DNA of 64,000 nt from Nonomuraea rubra (GCF_014207985.1 NZ_JACHMI010000001.1:62001-126000); one strand, 5' to 3'; positions 19,887-28,955 are shown, numbered from the stretch's first letter. Program-made: numbers and translations. Notes: a model not told the origin generated them from the sequence alone.

Positions 19887-21757
19887 GGGCCGGCCGGAGT
19901 CCGGCCGTCGGCGTTGAGGATGTTCATCACCATGATGAGCCCGTGTACGGCGTCGTCCTCCGTACGCAGGTGTGACAGCTGCACGGTCAGCGGCGCCGGC
20001 CGGCCGCGGCGGTTGACCGCGTCGAGGACCAGCCCGTCCACCGTCGAGAGCGGGCTGGAACCGTCGGCGAGGGCGGTGCGCAGGCGCGGCAGGAGCAGCT
20101 CCAGCGGCAGGCCGATGTCGAGCCCGGAGAGCGGCTCGCCGACGGCCTCGTCGGAGCGCACCCCCCACAGCTCCTCGGCCCCCGGCCCCCAGACCACCAC
20201 CCGCAGGTCGCCGTCCAGCACCACCACGGCGTCGCCGAGGCTGCGCACCACCGAGGAGACGAAGCTGTTGACGTCGTCGAGCTCGATCGTGCGGGCCGTC
20301 AGGGCGTCGTTGATGTGCTGGAGCTCGTCGTTGGTGGACTGGAGCTCCTCGTTCATCGTCTCCAGCTCCTCGTTGGTGGACTGGAGCTCTTCGTTGGTGG
20401 TCTCCAGCTCCTCGTTGGTGGACTGGAGTTCCTCGTTGGTGGTCTCCAGCTCCTCGTTGAGCGACTGCAGCTCCTCGTAGGCCTGTTCGAGTTGCCTGTT
20501 GGCCTGCTCCAGCTCGTCCCTGAGCTTGCGGTAGCGGGTGACGTCGTAGAAGTGGATGCCCATCCCGACCAGGTTGCCCGAGCCCAGCAGGGGGACGACG
20601 GAGACGTCGAAGACGCCGGCCTCCGGTGATCCGACGCGGTGCCAGACCACCTCCTGCAGCTCCACCGGGCGCAGGTCGTGGCGGGCCTGCTCGATGACCG
20701 AGCGCAGCTCCACCGGGCGGTAGGAGACCTCCAGGTCCTGGAAGGGGCGGCCGATGTCGCGCGGGTTGAGGTTGAACAGGGCCTCGGCCCTGGAGTTGGC
20801 CAGCGCCAGGTTGCCCGAGACGTCCACGACGATCTGGGCCACGGGACCGGAGCTGAGCGCCACGGACGCCAGCGTAGGCAGGCGTGCGGCCAGGTCCGCG
20901 GCGGCGCCGGCGACCGACCACGGCGCGCGGTTGCCGTGGTGGACGGACCTGATCTTCCTGAACAGGCGCATCCGCAGGTCGACCGGCTCGAACTTGTCGC
21001 TGTGGTTGAGCAGCATCTCCGCCTTGCCCAGGAACAGGAACCCCGGGTCGGACAGCGCGAAGTGGAAGCGCCGGACGATGTTGAGCTGCATCTCCGTGTT
21101 GAAGTACATCAGCGTGTTGCGGGCCAGCAGCAGGTCGACGCGGGAGATCGGCGCGTCGTGGGTGAGGTCGTTGCGCCCGAAGATGAGCTGGCGGCGCAGG
21201 TCGCGGCGGAAGGTGAAGCCGTTGTCCACCTGCTCGAAGTAGGTCTCGCGCAGATCGATCGGCACGTCGGCGAGCGACCGGTCGGTGTAGACGCCCGTCC
21301 TGGCGGCGTGCAGCGCCTTCTCGTCGAGGTCGGTGCCGTAGATCTTGACCCGGTCGCGGAACTCGTCCAGGCCGAGCTCCTCGGCCAGCACCATGGCGAT
21401 GGTGTAGGCCTCCTCGCCGGTGGCGCAGCCGGCGCTCCAGATCCTGATGGGCTGGCCCGCCGGCTTCTGGCCGAGCAGGGCGGGGATGACGAGCTCGCGC
21501 ATCCGCTGCCACGCGGCGGCGTCCCTGAAGAAGCTGGTGACGTTGATCAGGAGGCTGTCGAAGAGCCGCGTGAACTCCTCCGGCTCCAGCTCCAGGAGGT
21601 CGCGGTACTCGCCGTAGTCGCGCAGCTTCAGCGCCTCGAGGCGGCGGGCGATCCGCCGGATCAAGGTGTTGCGCTTGTAACCCGTGAAGTCGAAACCGCG
21701 TGTCTCCTTGAGGAGAAGGAGGAGGTCGTCGAACTCACGCTCTTCCTCTGTGGTCAC
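19883..21757 (-). CDS. CheR-type methyltransferase with coiled coil and PAS domains
   Basis: 624 residues. An N-terminal CheR domain (about 5-275; SLLINVTSFFRD, AGCATGEEAYTIA for SAM binding, DLLLARNTLMYF) is followed by a PAS-like region (about 300-410), a long heptad coiled coil (about 415-485, repeated EELQSTN and EELETTN) and a second PAS-like domain (about 490-620). These proteins usually occur fused to CheB in signalling proteins of soil bacteria; here CheB is the separate gene upstream, 28 bases away. No chemoreceptor or flagellar gene is in the window, so chemotaxis is unlikely. It ends on a CTAG shared with the sialidase stop. Confidence 0.88.
   Translation of the reverse strand: MTTEEEREFDDLLLLLKETRGFDFTGYKRNTLIRRIARRLEALKLRDYGEYRDLLELEPEEFTRLFDSLLINVTSFFRDAAAWQRMRELVIPALLGQKPAGQPIRIWSAGCATGEEAYTIAMVLAEELGLDEFRDRVKIYGTDLDEKALHAARTGVYTDRSLADVPIDLRETYFEQVDNGFTFRRDLRRQLIFGRNDLTHDAPISRVDLLLARNTLMYFNTEMQLNIVRRFHFALSDPGFLFLGKAEMLLNHSDKFEPVDLRMRLFRKIRSVHHGNRAPWSVAGAAADLAARLPTLASVALSSGPVAQIVVDVSGNLALANSRAEALFNLNPRDIGRPFQDLEVSYRPVELRSVIEQARHDLRPVELQEVVWHRVGSPEAGVFDVSVVPLLGSGNLVGMGIHFYDVTRYRKLRDELEQANRQLEQAYEELQSLNEELETTNEELQSTNEELETTNEELQSTNEELETMNEELQSTNDELQHINDALTARTIELDDVNSFVSSVVRSLGDAVVVLDGDLRVVVWGPGAEELWGVRSDEAVGEPLSGLDIGLPLELLLPRLRTALADGSSPLSTVDGLVLDAVNRRGRPAPLTVQLSHLRTEDDAVHGLIMVMNILNADGRTPAGP
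20319..20478 (-). repeat. Coding repeats for the heptad coiled coil
   Basis: About seven 21-base units encode alternating EELQSTN/EELETTN heptads. They are near-identical in DNA and explain the regular repeat pattern; this is not a CRISPR array. Confidence 0.9.
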
Positions 21758-21785
21758 GAACGAAGCCTACGCCGATCCTGGCTGC

Positions 21786-22796
21786 TCAATCCGTCAGCAG
21801 GGTGTCACCATCGCGACCGATGCTGGATTGCAGCATGCGAATGGTGCTCAACGCCTCGCTGGTACGCTCCAGCTCCTCGTCGAAGTAACGCAGCGACACG
21901 TGCTGGCCCCGCTCCTCGGCGGAGCGGCGCATGCGTTCGAGCACGCGCAGCCGCTCCTCCAGCCGCTGGATCGCGACCCACAGGGCCCGTTCGACAGCGT
22001 CCGACTGCGCGTTCATCATGCTGTCCCGGGACCACGCGTGACCCACCCTGCAGACGTACCGGTGGGTCGTGCTGCTCCGCTGCTCGTAGATGGGCCCGTT
22101 GCATTCCGGGCAGCTGAAGGCGATCAGCTCTCCTTCGGGCTCCCCCAGCGACGGAGCCTCCCGCAGGAACTGCTCGACCTCACGCTCCATCTCGCTGTCG
22201 CACACCTGGTCCTCCGCACTCACAGGGATGCGGCTCTGTTCCATGATCCACCGGGCGATCTCGCGTACCGGGAGCGCCCGCGCTGCCGCCACCGCCCTCA
22301 TGGCGGCCGCCGGCATGCCGGGAAAGGCGCACTCCTCCGGATCCTGTACGGCGACCGCGCCCCCACGCCTGTCGACCGCCTCGCATCCTTTCGCCCCGTC
22401 GTCGAGCGTGCCGCTCAGCACCACGGCCGCCGTGCGTGCTCCCGCGTCCAGGGCCGCGCTCATGAACAGCGGATCGGCCGCCGGGCGGTGCCCGTTGTGC
22501 CGCGGGCCCCGCGACAGGCGGACCTGACCCTCGTTCAGGAGCAGGTGGAAATCGGGCCGGGCGACGTACACGCGGCCCGGGCGCAGGGTCTCTCCGTCCT
22601 CCGCGGGGGCCGCCTTGAGCGGCCCTGCCCGGTCCAGGATGCTGGCCAGCACGCTGCTGCCCTGCGGCGGCACGTGCAACACCACCAGCACCGCCGCCGG
22701 CAGGTCCGACGGCAGCTCGCTCAGCAGGACCCGCAGCGGCTCGACACCGCCCGCCGAAGCGGCGACCACGACCACGTCACGTCCTGCAGGCACCAT
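21786..22796 (-). CDS. CheB-type methylesterase without receiver domain
   Basis: 336 residues. The CheB catalytic domain (about 6-190) has the Ser in VVAASAGGVEPL, the His in VLHVPPQGSS and the Asp in LSGTLDDGAKG. It lacks the N-terminal receiver domain, so phosphorylation control is missing. The C-terminal part has a Cys pair plus Cys-x2-GH (FSCPECNGP ... YVCRVGHAW), likely a zinc site, and then helices. ATG 22796 was chosen over 22829 because AGAGGG lies upstream. It stands second in a STAS-CheB-CheR/PAS operon. The substrate is probably a methylated signalling protein encoded elsewhere. Confidence 0.87.
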   Translation of the reverse strand: MVPAGRDVVVVAASAGGVEPLRVLLSELPSDLPAAVLVVLHVPPQGSSVLASILDRAGPLKAAPAEDGETLRPGRVYVARPDFHLLLNEGQVRLSRGPRHNGHRPAADPLFMSAALDAGARTAAVVLSGTLDDGAKGCEAVDRRGGAVAVQDPEECAFPGMPAAAMRAVAAARALPVREIARWIMEQSRIPVSAEDQVCDSEMEREVEQFLREAPSLGEPEGELIAFSCPECNGPIYEQRSSTTHRYVCRVGHAWSRDSMMNAQSDAVERALWVAIQRLEERLRVLERMRRSAEERGQHVSLRYFDEELERTSEALSTIRMLQSSIGRDGDTLLTD

Positions 22797-22845
22797 GTCC
22801 TGCCCTCTATCCGCGGGGGCGGGCCTCATGCATGCGCGTGCCCGG

Positions 22846-23601
22846 TCAGGGCCCGCGATCGGAAAAGTGCGGAGTCACCCGGCGTGTCTGGCCGAGTGTC
22901 AGGATCGACCGTGCTTCCGAGAGGCTGCTGCGCATGGCCAGCAGGCTGTCGTCGCAGCGGCGGCGGCTCCTGAGGAGCCGCGTGCGGGCCTCGGTCGCGA
23001 TGTGCAGCCGGTCCTGCAGTGCCTGCTGCTGATGGCGGATCTCGTGGCGCAGCGAGCGCGACTCAAAGATGATCTTCGGTAGCCGGCTCGCGTCGAGCTC
23101 GATGGGCGGGTCGGCCGGGCGGGCCTGCGCGGGTTCCGGTTCGCGTCGCGGCCGGGCCTGCTCCCGGGCGGAGGGCTGGGTACGGAGCACGGGACGCATG
23201 CGCGGCAGGTGACGGCGCTTCACGGGCGGCTCCGGGGTCCGGTACGCCTCGACGCCGGCCGCCGCGAGGGCCTCCGGCATGCTGGTGAACATGGGGATCG
23301 CCGGGGACCGCTCGCTCATCAGCGCGATGAGCCGGCGCAGCGACGGTTGCGCTTCGGCCAGGGCCAGGTAACCGTCCTTCTCCTGCAACGCGCGGTGCGT
23401 ACGGGCGAGCAGCTCGAGCCCGTTCAGGTCGCAGAACCACAGGTCGCCCGCGGCCACCAGCACCTGCTTGACCGGGGTCTGCGGCAGCGGGTCGAGGAAG
23501 GCCGCCAGGACCGGTTTCGTCGTCGAGTCGAGCTCCCCGGTCAGCGCGATCACCAGGGTGACGTCGTCGACGGGCACGAGGCGCACCGACAGCTGCATCA
23601 T
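22846..23601 (-). CDS. STAS-domain protein with C-terminal helical region
   Basis: 251 residues, first gene of the STAS-CheB-CheR/PAS operon. A STAS domain (about 3-108) is followed by a basic Pro/Arg linker and a helical tail (about 175-250, LRHEIRHQQQALQDRLHIATEARTR region) likely to form a coiled coil. At the usual phospho-Ser position the sequence reads CDLNGLELL, without a Ser or Thr, so classic phosphorylation switching is unlikely. ATG 23601 follows AGAGGGGG. Its partner is not obvious; the operon suggests a role with CheB and CheR/PAS. Confidence 0.78.
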   Translation of the reverse strand: MMQLSVRLVPVDDVTLVIALTGELDSTTKPVLAAFLDPLPQTPVKQVLVAAGDLWFCDLNGLELLARTHRALQEKDGYLALAEAQPSLRRLIALMSERSPAIPMFTSMPEALAAAGVEAYRTPEPPVKRRHLPRMRPVLRTQPSAREQARPRREPEPAQARPADPPIELDASRLPKIIFESRSLRHEIRHQQQALQDRLHIATEARTRLLRSRRRCDDSLLAMRSSLSEARSILTLGQTRRVTPHFSDRGP

Positions 23602-23713
23602 GGCGAGCCCCCTCTCTCTGTGTCGGCGCGCCTTGGGGACGGCCGCGCGTGGCAGATTCCGGCTCGCCCTCCATCCTCTCGCCCGGCAGCCCAAAGGGCC
23701 AGGCGATTCCCCG

Positions 23714-25258
23714 TCAACTACCCTGCCGGACGCTGAGAAAGTTGGGCAGACCGGTCCAGCTGTCGCCCGGCGGGGCGCCGTCCAGCCGCGCGACCAGGTG
23801 GGCCTTCACCGGGATGCGCTCGGCGAAGAGGGCCTCCCGGTCGGCGCGTACGTCCCGCGTGTCCGGCAGCGCCCCGGACGCCTCGCGGGCGGCGGCGGCC
23901 ACGATCGCCCAGAGCCGCCGCTCGACCACCCTGTCGCGCCGGCCGAAAAGGGCGATCAGGCTGCCGAACGTGGTGCCCACCAGCGAGCCGAAGAGCTTGG
24001 CGTGCAGGACCGCCGGATCGTCGCTGAGCAGCCTGGCGCTGACCGGCGGCGGCTCGATCCCGTTGCGCGCCAGCCTGGCGGGGCTGATCCGCACGTCGGC
24101 CAGGTCGCGGTAGATCAGCCGGTACGGCAGTCCGTCCCCGCCGAGCGCTACCAGCAGGTTCTGCCCGTGCGCCTCCAGCGCCACCCCGAGTGCCAGCATC
24201 CCCAGCGTGTCCGCCAGGGCGAGCCGGGCGAACGCGGCCAGCCAGGCGGCCGGGTCGTACGCCATCGCCCGGGTGACGGCGGCGACGGGCAGCACGGGGC
24301 CCTTCTCGGGGGTGGGCTCGCGGAGCATGCAGGACAGGTCGGCGCTGTGCTCGCCGTTCACCAGGCCGGCGGCCCCGGTCAGGTAGCGGGCGATGCGCAG
24401 GCCGCCGCCGCACCGGGCGGACAGCGTGGTGAGCAGGCTCGACAGGGGGACGCAGTCGCGTACCGAGCCGGGGGAGATGTCCCTGACGCCCGAGGTCATC
24501 CGGGTGGTGAACGCGGTCTTCAGGTGCGGGCCGCCGTCGAGGGGGGCGAGGGTGCGTACGGACATGAGCGGGCGGGCCCTGATGGCGCCCGTGGCGTGCG
24601 GGCGCAGGCCCAGGGCGGGCAGGACGTGCCGGCTCTGCCACGGGTGCACGGGCATCAGCAGCCGGTCGCCGTCCACGAGCGAGGCGGGCCACGGCCCGGA
24701 GACGAGGCAGTCGCGCAGGAGCAGGGCCAGCAGGTCGAGGGCGACGGTGGGGCGGTGCTCGGGCATGTACGCGAGCTGCTCGGCCACGGACACGCCCGGC
24801 CGGTTGCGGCACCCCGGATGGTAGGGGTGGCCGTCCACCACGCTCTGCTCGTGATCCTCCGGGGTGTCGCCCGGCTGCGGTGAGGCGCCGGCGCGGGACA
24901 GGGCCATGGAGGCGACGCTGTGGTCGAGGTCCTCGACCAGCCGGTCCGTGCAGGGCAGGCCGAGGGCGGCCAGCAGCTCGGCCGGGTGGGTGTGGGGCCG
25001 CCCGTCCAGCCAGAGCGCGGGCTCCTCCCCGAGGTCGTACGGCCGCCGCTCCCGCCCCGTCAGCTCGCGCCCGTCGGCCAGCAGCAGCCGCGCGTGCCCG
25101 GCGGCGGTCAGGCCGGGGAGCGGTTCGTAGAGCAGTCCCCGCCACAACCTGCCCATGACGGCGGCCCGCGCGCCGGGGAGTGCCGCGGCGTAGCGGTCGG
25201 ACAGGTCGGGCCGGACGAGGGCCAGTTCGGCGGCGAACTCACCCTCTAAACGCCTCAT
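23714..25258 (-). CDS. IucA/IucC-type NIS siderophore synthetase (copy 1)
   Basis: About 514 residues. Family marks are the conserved HP-rich ATP/citrate region (DGHPYHPGCRNRPG), the MPVHPWQSRHVLP motif, the KTAFTTRMTSGVRDISP segment and the C-terminal FhuF-like HAKLFGSLVGT and PVKAHLVARL. NIS synthetases join a carboxylic acid such as citrate to an amine using ATP. The start is unsure: ATG 25258 is used; ATG 25267 and 25282 are in frame. It is divergent from a second IucA/IucC gene 80 bases away. No amine-forming, transport or iron-box element was recognised in the window, so the product cannot be named. Confidence 0.88.
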   Translation of the reverse strand: MRRLEGEFAAELALVRPDLSDRYAAALPGARAAVMGRLWRGLLYEPLPGLTAAGHARLLLADGRELTGRERRPYDLGEEPALWLDGRPHTHPAELLAALGLPCTDRLVEDLDHSVASMALSRAGASPQPGDTPEDHEQSVVDGHPYHPGCRNRPGVSVAEQLAYMPEHRPTVALDLLALLLRDCLVSGPWPASLVDGDRLLMPVHPWQSRHVLPALGLRPHATGAIRARPLMSVRTLAPLDGGPHLKTAFTTRMTSGVRDISPGSVRDCVPLSSLLTTLSARCGGGLRIARYLTGAAGLVNGEHSADLSCMLREPTPEKGPVLPVAAVTRAMAYDPAAWLAAFARLALADTLGMLALGVALEAHGQNLLVALGGDGLPYRLIYRDLADVRISPARLARNGIEPPPVSARLLSDDPAVLHAKLFGSLVGTTFGSLIALFGRRDRVVERRLWAIVAAAAREASGALPDTRDVRADREALFAERIPVKAHLVARLDGAPPGDSWTGLPNFLSVRQGS

Positions 25259-25338
25259 AACCCCCATCTTCCCCAGAAACAAGCCTGATAGCTACGCTGA
25301 GGGCACCAATGGGGACAAAGGGTAGGAGTAGGGTCGCC

Positions 25339-26883
25339 ATGGCTTTCACCGACGGCCTCCTGCCCGCCGCAGGGTCAGGGCTCGAAGCAGAGTCCCTCGC
25401 CGTGACGGCGCTGCTGAACTGCCTCATCCGCGAGGTGGCCAGGCCCGCCGAGCCCGGCACCTTCCTGCTGCCCGCGAGCGGTCACCTGCTGCGGGTCGGC
25501 GGCACCCGGTTCCCTTCCGCCCCGGCCCTGCGTACCCCCGACGGCTGGTGCCCGCTGCCCCTGCCGGAGCTGGTCGCGCTGACGGCCGCCGAGCTGCGGG
25601 CGGCCACCGGCGTCGCCAACGACGTGCTGCCCGCCGAGATCCTCGACAGCCGGGACGTCACGGCCACCCTGCTGGCGGCCAGGCGCACGACCGTGCCGCC
25701 CGCCGACGCGTACCTGCGCTCCGAGCAGGCGCTCGTCGCCGGGCACCGCTACCACCCCGCGCCCAAGGCCCGCGGCGGCGGCCGTCCGGAGTCCTGGCTG
25801 CATTACTCGCCCGAGGTGCGGGCGAGCTTCCCCCTGCCGCTGCTCGGCGTGCCCGCCGACGACCTCGTGGAGGACGGGGACGCGAGCGCCCTGGACCGGC
25901 TCGGCGGCCTCCCCGGCGACGGCCTGACCCTGCTGCCCGCCCATCCCTGGCAACTGGAGCTGCTGGGCGGGACCGGCCTGCGCCCCGTGGGCGTCACGGC
26001 CGCCGCCGTGGCCACCGCGTCCATCCGCACGGTGTACCTGCCGGAGGCCGACCTGTTCTGCAAGTTCAGCCTGGACGTGCGGATCACCAACGACGTCCGC
26101 CGCCTGTGGCTGCACGACCTGCGCCGCCTCTCGCTCGTGGCGGCCCTGGTGGACGTGGCCTTCGACGACCTGCCCCGCCACCTGCCGCGCCCGGCCGTGC
26201 TGCGCGACCGCGGCTGGCGCAGCGCCCGGCTGGGCGGGGACGGGGGCGAGGCGCTGGCCGTGATCGTCCGCGACGGGCTGGGCGAGCACCTGCTCCCCGG
26301 GCTGACCGCGCTGCTGGCGGCCGGGATCAGCGAGGGCTTCCCCGGCAACCCGCTCGACGCCCTCGACGAGGACGGGGCGCTCGTGTGGTGGGAGCGGTAC
26401 CTGGAGCACGTCGTGCCGCCGGTCCTGCACGCGTACCTGCGGCACGGGGTGGTGCTCGAATGTCACCTGCAGAACGTGCTGATCGCGGTGGACGAGCACG
26501 GCATGCCGGGGCAGGCGCTGTTCCGCGACCACGAGGGGATCAAGCTCGTCGCCGAGCGCCATCCGGGTCTCGGCGCGCCCGTGCTGGGCGGCGTCCGGGC
26601 CTGGGAGCGGCTCGTGTACTGCCTGCTCACCAACAACCTGTGCGAGATCGCCGGCGCGGTGACGGCCCGGCACCCCCGGCTGCGGGACGAGCTGTGGGCG
26701 CGGGCCAGAGCCGCGTTCGCCGCCGCGGCCAAGGAGTACGGCGACCCGCCGGAGCTGCGCGACCTGCTGGCCGCCGCGCACATCCCCGCCAAGGCCAACC
26801 TGCTGCTGCGCTGGCTGGACGCCGATGGCGCGGCCATGCGCTGGGTGCCGATCCCCAACCCGCTGCGGCTCTTCACCCCCTAG
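25339..26883 (+). CDS. IucA/IucC-type NIS siderophore synthetase (copy 2)
   Basis: 514 residues, divergent partner of copy 1. Marks are AGHRYHPAPKARGG, LLPAHPWQLELL, ASIRTVYLPEADLFCKFSLDVRITNDVR and the C-terminal HGVVLECHLQNVLIAVDEHG, FRDHEGIKLV and HIPAKANLLLRWL. The DHEG segment is the FhuF-like end typical of the family. Two NIS synthetases usually act in sequence to build a two-amide siderophore. ATG 25339 follows GTAGGAGTAGGG. The gene ends on a CTAG shared with the stop of the convergent membrane protein. Similarity of the two copies is limited to motifs, so they are old paralogs. Confidence 0.9.
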   Translation: MAFTDGLLPAAGSGLEAESLAVTALLNCLIREVARPAEPGTFLLPASGHLLRVGGTRFPSAPALRTPDGWCPLPLPELVALTAAELRAATGVANDVLPAEILDSRDVTATLLAARRTTVPPADAYLRSEQALVAGHRYHPAPKARGGGRPESWLHYSPEVRASFPLPLLGVPADDLVEDGDASALDRLGGLPGDGLTLLPAHPWQLELLGGTGLRPVGVTAAAVATASIRTVYLPEADLFCKFSLDVRITNDVRRLWLHDLRRLSLVAALVDVAFDDLPRHLPRPAVLRDRGWRSARLGGDGGEALAVIVRDGLGEHLLPGLTALLAAGISEGFPGNPLDALDEDGALVWWERYLEHVVPPVLHAYLRHGVVLECHLQNVLIAVDEHGMPGQALFRDHEGIKLVAERHPGLGAPVLGGVRAWERLVYCLLTNNLCEIAGAVTARHPRLRDELWARARAAFAAAAKEYGDPPELRDLLAAAHIPAKANLLLRWLDADGAAMRWVPIPNPLRLFTP

Positions 26884-27416
26884 GGGCGCTCCTGGAGCCA
26901 GGGCGGCTGCTCGCGGTCCTTCGCGGGACGGTCCTCGTGCGGCCACGGCGAAGCGGCCACCACCATGCCGTACAGCACGTGGTCGGCCAGCAGCGCCAGC
27001 CGCTCGGCCGTGCCGTGCCGGCGCTGCAGGCCCAGCGAGGGCGCGATCGCCACCTCGAAGGCGGCCCAGGCCAGCAGCCCGTAGGCCGGCCCCGCCCACC
27101 GCCGCCGGCGTACCGCCCGTGGCAGGCAGCCGAAGAACGCGCCGCCGGCCGCCCCGTACACCCAGTGCACGATCTCCACCACGGCAGGCCGCCGCTCGGC
27201 GGGGACGTCGTGGAAGGCCCTGGGCGCGGTGTGCTCGATCACGGACTCCGGCGGGGTGCTCGGCACCATGCCGAGCGCGGTGGTGAGCTGCCGCAGCCCC
27301 GACATCGCCATGGAGGCGATCGCGCCCCTGGCGGCCGCCCGCGCGATCGGCTTGCGCTCCCGCTCGGGCTGTACGTGTCCGCGCAGGTGGGAAGGGGTCT
27401 GCAGGGTCTGTGTCAT
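26880..27416 (-). CDS. Predicted membrane protein (YagU-like, tentative)
   Basis: 178 residues. After a soluble N-terminus there are hydrophobic segments at about 90-108 (IVHWVYGAAGGAFFGCL), 112-130 (AGPAYGLLAWAAFEVAIAP) and 148-165 (LLADHVLYGMVVAASP). The pattern HWVYGAAGGA ... YGLLAWA ... DHVLYGM resembles DUF1440/YagU-type inner-membrane proteins, whose role is unclear. ATG 27416 (MTQTLQTP) is used. It ends on the CTAG that also stops the IucA/IucC gene. Confidence 0.65.
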   Translation of the reverse strand: MTQTLQTPSHLRGHVQPERERKPIARAAARGAIASMAMSGLRQLTTALGMVPSTPPESVIEHTAPRAFHDVPAERRPAVVEIVHWVYGAAGGAFFGCLPRAVRRRRWAGPAYGLLAWAAFEVAIAPSLGLQRRHGTAERLALLADHVLYGMVVAASPWPHEDRPAKDREQPPWLQERP

Positions 27417-27455
27417 GGAGTCCCGACTACCGAACGGCACGGCGGCTAAACCTCG

Positions 27456-28871
27456 CTACGGCAGCGAGCGCATGCGGCCGATGATCGCGGTCGTGGAGCG
27501 GTCGGGCAGGTAGCCGAGCACCCGCACCTCCCCGCCGAGCGCGCGGACCAGCGGTGCCTCCGGCAACATCTCCGCGGTGTAGTCGCCGCCCTTCACGTAC
27601 AGCTCGGGCCGCATCATCCTGATCAGCCGCTCCGGCGTGTCCTCGTCGAACTCGGTCACGTAGTCCACGTCGTTGAGCGCGGCCAGCACGGACATCCTGT
27701 CCTCGCACGGGTTCACCGGCCGGCCGGGGCCCTTCAGCCTGGCCACGCTGGCGTCGCTGTTGACCGCCACCACCAGCACGTCGCCGAGCTGCCCCGCCTG
27801 CTCCAGGTACGTCACGTGGCCCCGGTGCAGCACGTCGAAGCAGCCGTTCGTGAACACCACCCGCTCGCCCCTGCGCCGGTGCTCGTCCAGGAGCTGGGCC
27901 AGCCGCTCGGCCGTCTGCACCGTGCCCTCCTGGCGGCGCAGCGCGCGCAGCAGGTCGTAGCGGGTGCAGACGGCGGTGCCCTGGCGGCGTACGACCACGC
28001 CGGCCGCCGCCTGCCCCGCCTCCGACGCCTCCTCCGGCGAGGCCCCTGTCGCCAGCCAGAGCGCGAACGCGGCCGTGTACGTGTCGCCGGCTCCCGTGGC
28101 CATGTGCTGCGGCGCGGGCCTGGCGTAGGTCCGGTACGGCGGATGGCCCTTCCTGTGCAGCAGCGTGCCCTCGCCGTCCAGCGTGGTGACCACGATCCCG
28201 GCGCCGGTCAGCTCCAGCAGCCGCTCGGACCGGCCCATCAGGTACGCGGGCCGGTCCACCGCTCCGCCGTCGTCGCCGAGCAGGCGGACGACCTCGGCGT
28301 AGTTCGGCAGCACCGCGGCCGGCGCGCACTCCCGCCACGGCGCCACCCCGTGCGCGTCCACCACCAGCAGCGGCAGCCCCACCAGCGCCTGCCGGACGGC
28401 CGGGGTGAACACCCCGCCGCCGTAGTCGCACGCCACCACCACGTCGGCCTGCGCCACGGCCTCGACGACCCGCCCGAGCAGCTCGCGCTCGGCCGCCTCC
28501 GGGATGACGGACAGATCCTCCTCGTCGTAGCGGGCGGTGAGCTGCCCGCTGGTGATCAGCCGCCGCTTGTGCGCGGTGCGCCGCCCCGGCACGGTCACCA
28601 GGTCGGCGCCGACGCCGAGCATCCGCAGCGAGCGCTCCAGCTTCTCGCCGCAGGCGTCGTCGCCCATCACGCCGACGAGCCGGACACGGGCGCCGAGCGC
28701 CACCAGGTTGGCGGCGGTGTTGGCGGCGCCGCCGGGGGCGTCCTCGGTCAGCTCCAGGCTCATCACGGGCACCGGCGCCTCCTGCGCGAGGCGCTTGGCC
28801 GAGCCGTGCAGCCACGAGTCGAGCATGACGTCGCCGACGACCACGGCGTTGACGATCCCATCTGTGCCCAT
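27456..28871 (-). CDS. HldE-like heptose-7-phosphate kinase / heptose-1-phosphate adenylyltransferase
   Basis: 471 residues, close to the 477 of E. coli HldE. The N-terminal PfkB kinase (about 8-310) has GDVMLDSW, APGGAANTAANL and the ATP site ATGAGDTYTAAF. The C-terminal nucleotidyltransferase (about 340-471) has FTNGCFDVLHRGHVTYL with the HxGH signature, KGPGRPVN and YVKGGDY. HldE makes ADP-glycero-manno-heptose; in Gram-positives this feeds S-layer, capsule or antibiotic glycans, not LPS. A GT9-type transferase is divergent next door. No SD precedes ATG 28871; GTG at about 28844 is an alternative start. Exact sugar stereochemistry cannot be read. Confidence 0.85.
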   Translation of the reverse strand: MGTDGIVNAVVVGDVMLDSWLHGSAKRLAQEAPVPVMSLELTEDAPGGAANTAANLVALGARVRLVGVMGDDACGEKLERSLRMLGVGADLVTVPGRRTAHKRRLITSGQLTARYDEEDLSVIPEAAERELLGRVVEAVAQADVVVACDYGGGVFTPAVRQALVGLPLLVVDAHGVAPWRECAPAAVLPNYAEVVRLLGDDGGAVDRPAYLMGRSERLLELTGAGIVVTTLDGEGTLLHRKGHPPYRTYARPAPQHMATGAGDTYTAAFALWLATGASPEEASEAGQAAAGVVVRRQGTAVCTRYDLLRALRRQEGTVQTAERLAQLLDEHRRRGERVVFTNGCFDVLHRGHVTYLEQAGQLGDVLVVAVNSDASVARLKGPGRPVNPCEDRMSVLAALNDVDYVTEFDEDTPERLIRMMRPELYVKGGDYTAEMLPEAPLVRALGGEVRVLGYLPDRSTTAIIGRMRSLP

Positions 28872-28955
28872 AAAGGAGCGAGTACCAGTAAAAGACCAGC
28901 TCAAACCCCATATAGCGGAAGTTACGCACGCGAGGCCCCGGGTAGCCAGGCCGCT

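Noticed and set aside
20319..20478. Regular repeats that could suggest a CRISPR array.
   Set aside because: They are 21-base in-frame coding heptads for a coiled coil with no spacers.
18750..21512. A 920-codon minus frame over the sialidase and CheR genes.
   Set aside because: Low-complexity Arg/Pro/Gly sequence without motifs; the real CheR frame is different.
25259..25338. Possible iron box between the divergent NIS synthetase genes.
   Set aside because: I looked for a TTAGG-type inverted repeat and saw none convincing.
27816..28955. A + strand open frame running into the GT9 gene.
   Set aside because: This part is antisense to HldE; the GT9 protein begins at 28956 with a proper GT9 N-terminus.
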